A stretch of DNA of 64,000 nucleotides from Bin95 sp965220855 (lineage in GTDB: Bacteria; Pseudomonadota; Alphaproteobacteria; Bin95), in NCBI GenBank assembly GCA_965220855.1, contig CBDCQY010000001.1, forward strand, positions 2,790,001 to 2,854,000. Direction: 5' to 3'. The notes under the pieces were generated by a model. It was not told where the DNA came from and did not search any database. It saw nothing but the letters and a program-made list of their open reading frames with translations. Both the position numbers and the translations under genes were made by a program. Every line of letters starts with the position of its first letter. Within the stretch, counting starts at the first letter, position 1. Positions 1 to 8,133 of this stretch are shown here, piece after piece.

Positions 1-1
1 C

Positions 2-1324
2 AATGTGGGCGTGGTGATCTTCGGCGAGGACCGCGACATCCATGAGGGCGATCTGGTGCGGCGCACCTCCTCGATCGTCGATGTGCCGGTCGGCAAGGGC
101 CTGCTCGGCCGCGTGGTGGACGGGCTCGGCAACCCCATCGACGGCAAGGGGCCGATCGAGGCGGAAGAGCGCCGCCTGGTGGAGGTCAAGGCCCCCGGCA
201 TCATCCCGCGCCGCTCGGTGCACGAGCCGATGCAGACCGGCCTGAAGGCCCTCGACGCGCTGGTGCCGATCGGGCGCGGCCAGCGCGAACTCATCATCGG
301 CGACCGCCAGACCGGCAAGACCGCGGTCGCGCTCGACACCTTCATCAACCAGAAGCAGATCAACGACTCGGACGACGAGGCGAAGAAGCTCTACTGCATC
401 TATGTCGCGGTCGGGCAGAAGCGCTCCTCGGTCGCCCAGGTGGTGAAGACGCTGGAGGAATACGGCGCGATGGACTATTCCATCGTCGTCGCCGCGACGG
501 CCTCCGACCCCGCTCCGCTGCAGTTCCTCGCGCCCTATTCCGGCTGCGCCATGGGCGAATATTTCCGCGACAACGGCATGCATGCGGTGATCGTCTATGA
601 CGATCTCTCCAAGCAGGCGACCGCCTATCGCCAGATGTCGCTGCTGCTGCGCCGCCCGCCCGGCCGCGAGGCCTTTCCGGGCGACGTGTTCTATCTGCAT
701 TCGCGCCTGCTGGAGCGGGCCGCCAAGATGTCCGACGACCATGGCGCCGGCTCGCTGACCGCGCTGCCGGTGATCGAGACGCAGGGCAATGACGTCTCGG
801 CCTTCATCCCCACCAACGTGATCTCGATCACCGACGGGCAGATCTTCCTGGAGACCGACCTGTTCTACAAGGGCGTGCGGCCGGCGATCAATGTCGGCCT
901 GTCGGTCAGCCGCGTCGGCTCCGCCGCCCAGACGCCGGCGATGAAGAAGGTCGCCGGGCGCATCAAGCTCGAACTGGCGCAGTTCCGCGAGATGGAGGCC
1001 TTCGCGCAGTTCGCCTCCGACCTCGACGCCTCGACGCAGCAATTGCTGGCGCGCGGGGCCCGGCTCACCGAGGTGCTGAAGCAGGGGCAATATGCGCCGC
1101 GCAGCGTGGCCGAGCAGGTGGTGGCGATCTTCGCCGGCGTGCGCGGCTATCTGGACCGCGTCGAGGTGCGCGACGTGACCCGCTTCGAGACCGGCCTTCT
1201 GGGCGAGATGAAGGCGCGCCACGCCGAAGCCATGGCGCGCATCGACGAGACCGGAGACCTCGACGACGACACCGAGAAGCAGGTGGACGAGGCCGTCGCC
1301 GCCTTCGCCCGGAGCTTCGCCTGA
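2..1324 (+). CDS. atpA: ATP synthase F1 subunit alpha (5' end outside window)
   Basis: This is the alpha subunit of F1, the non-catalytic nucleotide-binding partner of beta in the membrane-bound ATP synthase. The reading frame is open to the window edge, so roughly the first 70 residues are missing. The visible 440 residues begin with NVGVVIFGE, which lies in the N-terminal barrel domain. The P-loop GDRQTGKT is at about visible residues 100-107, followed by the conserved FAPYSGCAMGEYFRD and VIVYDDLSKQA segments and the C-terminal helical domain. It is followed after 6 nt by atpG, and atpD and atpC come next in the usual gamma-beta-epsilon order, so it belongs to an atpHAGDC-type operon. Nothing in the visible part looks abnormal. 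Identification is essentially certain; only the true start is unseen. Confidence 0.97.
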   Translation, partial: NVGVVIFGEDRDIHEGDLVRRTSSIVDVPVGKGLLGRVVDGLGNPIDGKGPIEAEERRLVEVKAPGIIPRRSVHEPMQTGLKALDALVPIGRGQRELIIGDRQTGKTAVALDTFINQKQINDSDDEAKKLYCIYVAVGQKRSSVAQVVKTLEEYGAMDYSIVVAATASDPAPLQFLAPYSGCAMGEYFRDNGMHAVIVYDDLSKQATAYRQMSLLLRRPPGREAFPGDVFYLHSRLLERAAKMSDDHGAGSLTALPVIETQGNDVSAFIPTNVISITDGQIFLETDLFYKGVRPAINVGLSVSRVGSAAQTPAMKKVAGRIKLELAQFREMEAFAQFASDLDASTQQLLARGARLTEVLKQGQYAPRSVAEQVVAIFAGVRGYLDRVEVRDVTRFETGLLGEMKARHAEAMARIDETGDLDDDTEKQVDEAVAAFARSFA

Positions 1325-1330
1325 TCCGCC

Positions 1331-2218
1331 ATGCCCAGCCTCAAGGATCTGCGCAACCGCATCGCCAGCGTCCGCGCGACGCAGAAGATCACCTCGGCCA
1401 TGAAGATGGTCGCGGCCGCCAAACTGCGCCGCGCCCAGGAGGCCGCCGAGGCGGCCCGGCCCTATGCGGAGCGCATGGAGCGGATGCTGGGCTCGCTCGG
1501 CGGCTCGCTGGCCGGCAGCGCCGGCGCGCCGAAGCTGCTGGCCGGAAGCGGCGAGGACCGGGTGCATCTGATCGTGGTCGCCACCGCCGATCGCGGCCTT
1601 TGCGGCGGCTTCAACGGCTCCATCGTGCGCCGCGCGCGCGAGACGATCGAGGAGCTGGAGAGCGCCGGCAAGGAGGTGCGCCTGCTCTGCGTCGGGCGCA
1701 AGGGCCGCGACCAGCTGCGCCGCCAGCATGGCGGGAGGATGGTGGACGGCTTCGAGGGGCTCGGCCGGCGCGCGGTCGAGTTCGCGGAGGCCGACGCCGT
1801 GGCCGAGCGCATCCGGGCGATGTTCGCGGCCGGCGAGTTCGACGTCTGCGCCATGATCTATGCGCGCTTCAAGTCCGCGATCAGCAACGAGGTGACGGTG
1901 CAGCAGCTGGTGCCCGCGCCCCTGCCGGAAGCCGAAGACGGCGAGGCGGACGCCGGCCCGTCGGCGGTCTATATCTACGAGCCGGACGAAGAGGCAATTC
2001 TCGAGGACCTGCTGCCGCGCAATGTCTCGGTGCAGGTCTATCGCGCGCTGCTGGAGAACGCCGCCTCGGAGCATGGCGCGCGCATGGCCGCCATGGACAA
2101 CGCCACCCGCAACGCCGGCGACATGATCGCCCGCCTCACCCTGCAATATAACCGCACCCGCCAGGCGATGATCACCAAGGAACTGATCGAGATCATCTCC
2201 GGCGCCGAAGCAGTCTAG
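1331..2218 (+). CDS. atpG: ATP synthase F1 subunit gamma
   Basis: The gamma subunit is the rotating central stalk that couples proton flow through F0 to catalysis in the alpha3beta3 head. The protein has 295 residues, normal for the family. It starts MPSLKDLRNRIASVRATQKITSAMKMVAAAKLRR-like, shown here by the diagnostic TQKITSAMKMVAA stretch near residues 18-30, and it ends with the matching C-terminal helix around NRTRQAMITKELIEI. The central Rossmann-like part contains TADRGLCGGFN. The ATG lies 6 nt after the atpA stop and 11 nt separate its stop from atpD, so it is mid-operon and needs no promoter of its own. No anomalies were seen. Confidence 0.97.
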   Translation: MPSLKDLRNRIASVRATQKITSAMKMVAAAKLRRAQEAAEAARPYAERMERMLGSLGGSLAGSAGAPKLLAGSGEDRVHLIVVATADRGLCGGFNGSIVRRARETIEELESAGKEVRLLCVGRKGRDQLRRQHGGRMVDGFEGLGRRAVEFAEADAVAERIRAMFAAGEFDVCAMIYARFKSAISNEVTVQQLVPAPLPEAEDGEADAGPSAVYIYEPDEEAILEDLLPRNVSVQVYRALLENAASEHGARMAAMDNATRNAGDMIARLTLQYNRTRQAMITKELIEIISGAEAV

Positions 2219-2229
2219 GAGCTTTACAG

Positions 2230-3653
<1,424 letters not shown>

Positions 3654-3654
<1 letters not shown>

Positions 3655-4052
3655 TGGCGGGGGTGGCCTTCGAGCTGGTCACGCCGGAGCGCCTGCTGCT
3701 CCAGGAAGAGGCCGACATGGTGGTCGCGCCGGGTGGCGACGGCGATTTCGGCGTGCTGCCGCTGCACGCGCCGCTGATCTCCACCCTGCGTCCGGGGACG
3801 ATCCGGCTCTATCGGGAGGGGAGCGAGCCGCGCGCCATCTTCGTCGCCGGCGGCTTTGCCGAGGTGACGCCGGAGCGCTGCACGGTGCTGGCGGAAGAGG
3901 CGGTCCCGCTCGCCGAACTCGACCGGAGCCAGGTGGAGCGCGAGCTGCGCGAGGCGCGCGAGGACGCCGCCGACACCGAAGACGAGGCGCGCCGCGCGGC
4001 CGCGCTCGCCCGCGCCGCCATCGCCGAGGCGAAGCTCGCCGCGCTCGGCTGA
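3654..4052 (+). CDS. atpC: ATP synthase F1 subunit epsilon
   Basis: Epsilon is the small regulatory subunit that binds gamma at the foot of the central stalk and restrains ATP hydrolysis. The protein has 132 residues. Its N-terminal beta-sandwich carries the typical VTPERLLLQEEADMVVAPG and GDFGVLPLHAPLI features, and a short two-helix C-terminus is rich in Ala, Arg and Glu. The ATG overlaps the atpD stop by one base. It ends the atp operon in this window, because the next gene lies on the opposite strand. I see no T-rich terminator in the 36 bp that follow. Confidence 0.95.
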
Positions 4053-4088
4053 ACCCGCGCTCTGCCCTTCCCGCCGGGGCCGCAAGCG

Positions 4089-4718
4089 TCAGAGCGGGAT
4101 CGAGGGGTCGATGGCGGCCCGGGCCTGGCGGACCGCGCGAGCCTCGCCCAGGCGCTGGAACTCGGGCAGGTCGAGTGCGCGGGCAAGATCGAAGCCGCCG
4201 ACATCGAACACCCGCTCCATCGGCGCATCGGCCATCCGCACCCGCTCGATCCGCGCCATGGCCTCTTTGCTGTCGTCGAGGCGCAGCTCGACATGTTTTG
4301 CGTCCACCAGGGTGATGACGCCGTCCAGGTCGAAGGCCTCGCGGGTGCCATCATCGGCGAAGAAGGTCTGCGTCACCGGGCCCGGGTCGGCGAGGCCGGT
4401 GGTCTCCACCAGGATACGGTCGAACCGGCCGCGCCGCTTGACCAGATTGCCGAGGATACGGATCAGGTCGCCGCACACCGTGCAGCAGATGCAGCCATTT
4501 TTCATCTCGAAGATTTCTTCGTCGGCGGTGATCACCAGCTCCTGATCGACGCCGATCTCGCCGAACTCGTTCTCGATAGCGGCGATGCGCTGACCGCGAT
4601 TTTCGGTCAGGATGCGGTTGAGCCATGTAGTCTTGACGCTTCCGAGAAATCCGGTCAGCACGGTCACGGGAATATTCCGGGCAATGGGGTCAGGGTCCTG
4701 CCGGTTGCCGTCCACCAT
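4089..4718 (-). pseudogene. decayed COG0523 (CobW/YjiA-type) metal-chaperone GTPase
   Basis: The frame is open for 209 codons from an ATG at 4718 behind a GGAGGAAGG ribosome-binding site, but the protein is a damaged COG0523 GTPase. The family start (IPVTVLTGFLG), the GCICCT metal-binding motif and the ETTGLADP switch region are intact. However, the P-loop reads GFLGSVKTTWLN, where the family has GFLGxGKTTLLN, so the invariant glycine is Val28 and a leucine is Trp32. After VDAKHVELRLDDSKEAM the sequence jumps directly to a region normally about 40-50 residues further on, which deletes the NKxD guanine-specificity motif. The whole C-terminal COG0523 domain is also absent (family length is usually 320 or more). 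It is convergent with atpC and divergent from irr. I call it a pseudogene; a nucleotide-independent metal-binding remnant is the less likely alternative. Confidence 0.8.
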
Positions 4719-4870
4719 GCTATCCCGCCTTCCTCCCAACGGCCACTCACGGATCGCCCGCTTCCGCGCCGGCTTACCGGGCCTCCGGGCCTCCGGGCGC
4801 TTGAGGAGGACGCCCGAGGACGCCGCCCGCTGGCGCCCGCAGTGCGAGGCCGTAATTCGGTCTTGCTACC

Positions 4871-4888
4871 GAATCTTCGCAAACTATT
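4871..4888 (+). promoter_or_regulatory. candidate operator upstream of irr (copy 1 of shared motif)
   Basis: The sequence GAATCTTCGCAAACTATT lies 79 nt upstream (start to start) of the irr ATG. A second copy, matching at 14 of 18 positions with the run CAAACTATT identical, lies 82 nt upstream of the rubrerythrin ATG. The similar sequence and distance suggest one regulator, plausibly Irr itself, but the motif is not a clean match to the published iron-control-element palindrome. Confidence 0.45.
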
Positions 4889-4949
4889 CCCCTGCGCGAA
4901 TGAAGACGGCAGGCTGCAATGGGTCGCCAAATCGTGTACAGTAGTCGCC

Positions 4950-5357
4950 ATGAGTGACAAGAGGGGCAATAATCTGAGGGAGCGGCTGCGGGCGGCCGGG
5001 TTGCGGCCGACGCGCCAGCGGCTGGGGCTCGCACATCTTCTGTTCGACGGGACCGACCGCCATGTCAGCGCGGAGTCGCTGGCGCGCGAGGCGCGGGCCG
5101 CCGGCGTGCGTGTCTCGCTGGCGACGGTCTATAACACGCTGCACCAGTTCGTCCACGCCGGCCTTCTGCGCCGCGTCGATGTCGAGCCGGGCCGGGCCTG
5201 CTTCGACACCAACACCGCCCGGCACCACCATTTCTACGACAGCGCCACCGGCGAGCTGACCGACTTCGGCGCCGACGGCGTGGAGATTTCGGGCCTGCCG
5301 GAAGCCCCGCGCGGCAAGTCGGTCGAGCGCATCGACCTGGTGGTGCGCGTCCGCTAG
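4950..5357 (+). CDS. irr: Fur-family iron response regulator, Irr type
   Basis: Irr is the alphaproteobacterial Fur homologue that senses iron through heme and represses or activates iron-related genes. The protein has 135 residues. A winged-helix DNA-binding domain (GLRPTRQRLGLAHLLF, then VSLATVYNTLHQFVHAGLLRRV at about residues 55-76) is followed by the short dimerisation domain carrying HHH at residues 92-94, the heme/metal motif characteristic of Irr rather than Fur or Zur. I chose the ATG at 4950 because the protein then begins just ahead of the winged helix. There is no ribosome-binding site in the 15 nt before it, and a TACAGT hexamer at 4937-4942 would place the transcript start on or next to the ATG, so translation may be leaderless. 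It faces away from the decayed COG0523 gene and runs toward the rubrerythrin operon. Confidence 0.88.
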   Translation: MSDKRGNNLRERLRAAGLRPTRQRLGLAHLLFDGTDRHVSAESLAREARAAGVRVSLATVYNTLHQFVHAGLLRRVDVEPGRACFDTNTARHHHFYDSATGELTDFGADGVEISGLPEAPRGKSVERIDLVVRVR

Positions 5358-5379
5358 TCTGGAATTTCTCCAAACTATT
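5358..5379 (+). promoter_or_regulatory. candidate Irr operator at the rubrerythrin promoter (copy 2)
   Basis: GAATTTCTCCAAACTATT at 5362-5379 repeats the motif found upstream of irr. Together with its left flank it forms an imperfect dyad (TCTGGA... TCCAAA at 5358-5374), which on the minus strand partly resembles the TTTAGAA/TTCTAAA iron-control element. It runs into the -35 box, a position suited to repression. Confidence 0.45.
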
Positions 5380-5406
5380 GACAGGGCCGGCCGGACGCCC
5401 CATACT
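5378..5406 (+). promoter_or_regulatory. sigma-70-type promoter of the rubrerythrin operon
   Basis: A perfect -35 box TTGACA (5378-5383) is followed by a 17-bp spacer and CATACT (5401-5406), five of six matches to the -10 consensus at the key positions T-A-T. The predicted start is near 5413, which leaves a 30-nt leader with an AGGAGG ribosome-binding site ahead of the ATG at 5444. Confidence 0.7.
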
Positions 5407-5443
5407 GTGACTATTCGACCCGACGCAAGGAGGAACCCACCCC

Positions 5444-5866
5444 ATGCCTGCCCTGAAGGACAGCAAGACCGAAGCCAATCTCAAGGACGCCTTCGCGGGC
5501 GAGAGCCAGGCCAACCGCCGCTATCTCTACTTCGCCCAGAAGGCCGACATCGAGGGGCATAACGACATCGCCGCCGTGTTCCGCTCCACCGCCGAGGGCG
5601 AGACCGGCCACGCCCACGGCCATCTCGAATATCTGGAGGAGACCGGCGACCCGGCGACCGGCGAGCCGATCGGCGACACCGCGAAGAACCTCAAGGCCGC
5701 CATCGCCGGCGAGACGCATGAATATACCGACATGTATCCGGGCATGGCGCGCACCGCGCGCGAGGAAGGCTTCGACGAGATCGCCGACTGGTTCGAGACG
5801 CTCGCCAAGGCGGAGCGCAGCCACGCCGGGCGCTTCCAGCGCGCGCTCAACGAGATGAGCGCCTGA
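5444..5866 (+). CDS. rubrerythrin-family diiron protein (no rubredoxin domain)
   Basis: Rubrerythrins are diiron four-helix-bundle peroxidases that reduce hydrogen peroxide, usually with electrons from a rubredoxin-type centre. The 140-residue protein is the ferritin-like half only. Candidate iron ligands are Glu20, Glu53 and His56 (EGETGH), Glu90 and Glu93 (GETHEY) and Glu124 with His127 (AERSH). The C-terminal rubredoxin domain of classical rubrerythrin is absent, so an external electron donor is needed; the Fe-S protein encoded next is an obvious candidate by context. Strong promoter and AGGAGG elements precede it, and a candidate Irr-controlled motif overlaps the -35 box, consistent with iron- or heme-dependent expression. 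An 83-nt gap holding a hairpin separates it from the next gene. Confidence 0.88.
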   Translation: MPALKDSKTEANLKDAFAGESQANRRYLYFAQKADIEGHNDIAAVFRSTAEGETGHAHGHLEYLEETGDPATGEPIGDTAKNLKAAIAGETHEYTDMYPGMARTAREEGFDEIADWFETLAKAERSHAGRFQRALNEMSA

Positions 5867-5880
5867 AACGGCTCTGAGCG

Positions 5881-5905
5881 GGCGTCCGCCCGAGCGGCGG
5901 ACGCC
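5881..5905 (+). terminator. intercistronic hairpin after the rubrerythrin gene
   Basis: GGCGTCCGCC and GGCGGACGCC form a perfect 10-bp stem with a 5-nt loop between the rubrerythrin gene and the Fe-S protein gene. No run of T follows, so it is more likely an mRNA-stabilising or partial attenuating hairpin than a full terminator. Confidence 0.5.
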
Positions 5906-5949
5906 GGCCCTTCCCTGTCGTCCCACTTGCCCCGGAAAGGGCCGATCCG

Positions 5950-7302
5950 ATGCGCGAGGGCAGCCTGGACGCCCCGGTGCGCCACCCGCTCGACTGGCAG
6001 GCGCCCGATTTCGACGACCCGCAAGCGATCGACGCCGAACTGCGGCGGGTGTTCGACATCTGCCATGGCTGCCGGCGCTGCTTCAATCTCTGCGATTCCT
6101 TCCCGAGGCTGTTCGACCTGATCGACGAGGCCCCGTCGATGGAGCTCGACACGGTGGCCTCGGCGGACTTCAAGCCGGTCGTGGACGCCTGCACGCTCTG
6201 CGACATGTGCTTCATGACGAAGTGCCCCTATGTGCCGCCGCATCCCTTCGAGCTCGACTTCCCGCATCTGATGCTGCGCTACCGGGCGGCGGAGTTCCGG
6301 CGCGGCGAGCGGCGCTTCGAGGAGCGCCAGATCACCGCGACCGACCGCAACGGGCGCCTGGCCGGCATGGCGGCGCCGCTCGCCAACTGGGCGGCGGACA
6401 CCGCCAACAGGCCGGTGCGCGGCCTGATCGAGGGCCTGGCCGGCGTTCACCGCGAGGCCGCGCTGCCGCGCTTCCACCATGAGAGCCTGGAGCATCGGGC
6501 GCTCGCCGGCGGGCCGGCCCCGAACCCCGAGGCCCCGGCCTTCGGGCGGCGCGCGGTGCTCTACGCCACCTGCTACGGCAATTACAACAGCCCGGAGACC
6601 GGGATCGCCGCGCGCGCCGTGCTGGCGCATAACGGCGTCGATGTGCGCATTGCGCATCCCGGCTGCTGCGGCATGCCGCAGCTGGAGCAGGGCGATATCG
6701 AGGGCGTGGCGGCGCGCGCCCGGCGCGTCGGCGCGGAACTGCTGGCCCTGGCCGAGCAGGGCTTCGACATCGTGGCGCTGATGCCCTCCTGCGCACTGAT
6801 GCTGAAATTCGAGTGGCCGCTGCTGCTGCCCGACGACGAGGACATCGCCCGGCTGGCGCGCTCGGTGTTCGACGCGAGCGAATATGTCGTTGATATCGCC
6901 CGGCGCGAGGGACTGGCCCGGGGGCTGGCGCCGCTGGACGGGCCGGTGGCGGTGCATCTCGCCTGCCACTCCCGCGCCCAGAACATGGGCCGCAAGGCGG
7001 CGGAGATGCTGGAGCTGCTGCCCGACACGAAGGTCGAGGTCATCGAGCGCTGCTCCGGCCATGGCGGCTCCTGGGGCTGCATGAAGGACAATTTCGAGAC
7101 CGCGATGAAGGTCGGGCGGCCGACCGCGCGCCGGGCGCTGGAGGCCGGCGGCCATGTGGTGTCGGAATGCCCGCTCGCCGGCCTGCATATCGCCCAGGGC
7201 ATGGAGCGGCTCGGCGGCGGGCCGGTGGCCCCGGTGCGCCATCCCGTGGAGCTGCTCGCCCGCGCCTACGGTTTCGACGAAAACGGAGACCTTGCGCGAT
7301 GA
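5950..7302 (+). CDS. heterodisulfide-reductase-like (Fe-S)/CCG-domain protein
   Basis: This 450-residue protein has the architecture of HdrD/GlpC-like Fe-S oxidoreductases. The N-terminal part holds two four-cysteine sets, CHGCRRCFNLC near residue 38 and CTLCDMCFMTKCP near residue 82, each suited to a [4Fe-4S] cluster. The C-terminal half has two CCG-type segments, GCCGMPQLEQGD near 237 and ERCSGHGGSWGC near 370. Such proteins pass electrons between soluble carriers and a catalytic partner. Here it sits between a rubrerythrin without its rubredoxin domain and a DUF3501 protein, so it may deliver electrons for peroxide reduction; that is inference from context. Its stop overlaps the DUF3501 start (ATGA). 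The ATG at 5950 is preceded by GGAAAGG at suitable distance. Confidence 0.8.
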   Translation: MREGSLDAPVRHPLDWQAPDFDDPQAIDAELRRVFDICHGCRRCFNLCDSFPRLFDLIDEAPSMELDTVASADFKPVVDACTLCDMCFMTKCPYVPPHPFELDFPHLMLRYRAAEFRRGERRFEERQITATDRNGRLAGMAAPLANWAADTANRPVRGLIEGLAGVHREAALPRFHHESLEHRALAGGPAPNPEAPAFGRRAVLYATCYGNYNSPETGIAARAVLAHNGVDVRIAHPGCCGMPQLEQGDIEGVAARARRVGAELLALAEQGFDIVALMPSCALMLKFEWPLLLPDDEDIARLARSVFDASEYVVDIARREGLARGLAPLDGPVAVHLACHSRAQNMGRKAAEMLELLPDTKVEVIERCSGHGGSWGCMKDNFETAMKVGRPTARRALEAGGHVVSECPLAGLHIAQGMERLGGGPVAPVRHPVELLARAYGFDENGDLAR

Positions 7303-7883
7303 CCGGCGGGCGCCTCACCCGGGCCGACATTCTCGACATGGAGGACTATGCCCGCATCCGCCGCGCCAAGCGCCGCGAGATGGCGGCGCTGAAGCGCGAC
7401 CGGCGGCTCGCCGTCGGGCCGGACGCCACCTTCCATTTCGAGAACCGGGAGACGATGTGGTTCCAGATCCACGAGATGCTGGCGATCGAGAAGGGCGGCG
7501 AGGCGCAGATCGCGGAGGAGCTGGAGGCCTACAACCCGCTGGTGCCGGACGGCCGCGAGCTGGTGGCGACGGTGATGTTCGAGATCGACGACGAGGCGCG
7601 CCGCCGGCGGGTGCTGGCGGGCCTGGGCGGCGTCGAGGAGCATATGTTCCTCGAAGTCGCGGGCGAGCGCATCGCCGGCCGGCCGGAGGCCGACCAGGAC
7701 CGCACCTCGGCCGAGGGCAAGGCCTCCTCGGTGCAGTTCGTGCATTTCCCGCTGGAGGCGGCGGCGATCGCCGCCTTCCGCGCCGGCGCGCGCGTGGTGG
7801 TCGGCATCGACCATCCGGCCTACGCCCACATGGCCGTGCTCCCCGCCCCCGTCCAGACCGCGCTGGCAGAAGACTTCGCCTGA
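7299..7883 (+). CDS. DUF3501 family protein
   Basis: The 194-residue protein matches DUF3501 by its pattern: an N-terminal LTRADILDMEDYARIRRAKRREM stretch, then VGPDATFHFENRETMWFQIHEML near residue 40, and a C-terminal VQFVHF...VGIDHPAYAH segment. Its molecular role is unknown. The ATG at 7299 overlaps the stop of the preceding Fe-S protein gene by 4 nt, so expression is coupled. The rubrerythrin / Fe-S protein / DUF3501 arrangement is one I recognise as recurring in proteobacteria, which argues for a shared function, probably in peroxide or iron stress. No membrane segment or signal peptide is visible, so it is likely cytoplasmic. Confidence 0.8.
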   Translation: MTGGRLTRADILDMEDYARIRRAKRREMAALKRDRRLAVGPDATFHFENRETMWFQIHEMLAIEKGGEAQIAEELEAYNPLVPDGRELVATVMFEIDDEARRRRVLAGLGGVEEHMFLEVAGERIAGRPEADQDRTSAEGKASSVQFVHFPLEAAAIAAFRAGARVVVGIDHPAYAHMAVLPAPVQTALAEDFA

Positions 7884-7908
7884 CGGGGCGCGGCCCGGCG
7901 CGGACTCG

Positions 7909-8124
7909 TCAGACCGAAGCTTCTGCGAGCAGCATCTCCCTCGCGCACCGGAGCAGTGCGACCGCCTGGGCGCGCGATACTGTCGGGTAGTCCGCCAGGA
8001 AGTCGTCGAGCCGGTCGCCGGCTTCGAGATGCTCCAGCAGGATGCGCACCGGGACGCGGGTTCCGGCAAAGACCGGAACCCCGCCGAGGATGTCGGGATT
8101 CCGGTCTATCGGCTCATCGCACAT
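7909..8124 (-). CDS. DUF433 domain protein (orphan antitoxin-like)
   Basis: The 71-residue protein has the DUF433 signature: RNPDILGGVPVFAGTRVPV near residues 8-26, the LLEHLEAGDRLDDFLADYPTVS segment and a short helix-turn-helix-like C-terminus. DUF433 proteins are commonly antitoxins paired with a downstream PIN-like DUF5615 toxin. Here no toxin gene follows: 25 nt after its stop begins the convergent DUF3501 gene. It starts 9 nt after the end of nirK on the same strand and could be read through from it. I infer a solitary antitoxin remnant or a free-standing regulator. Confidence 0.75.
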   Translation of the reverse strand: MCDEPIDRNPDILGGVPVFAGTRVPVRILLEHLEAGDRLDDFLADYPTVSRAQAVALLRCAREMLLAEASV

Positions 8125-8133
8125 GGCGCATGA

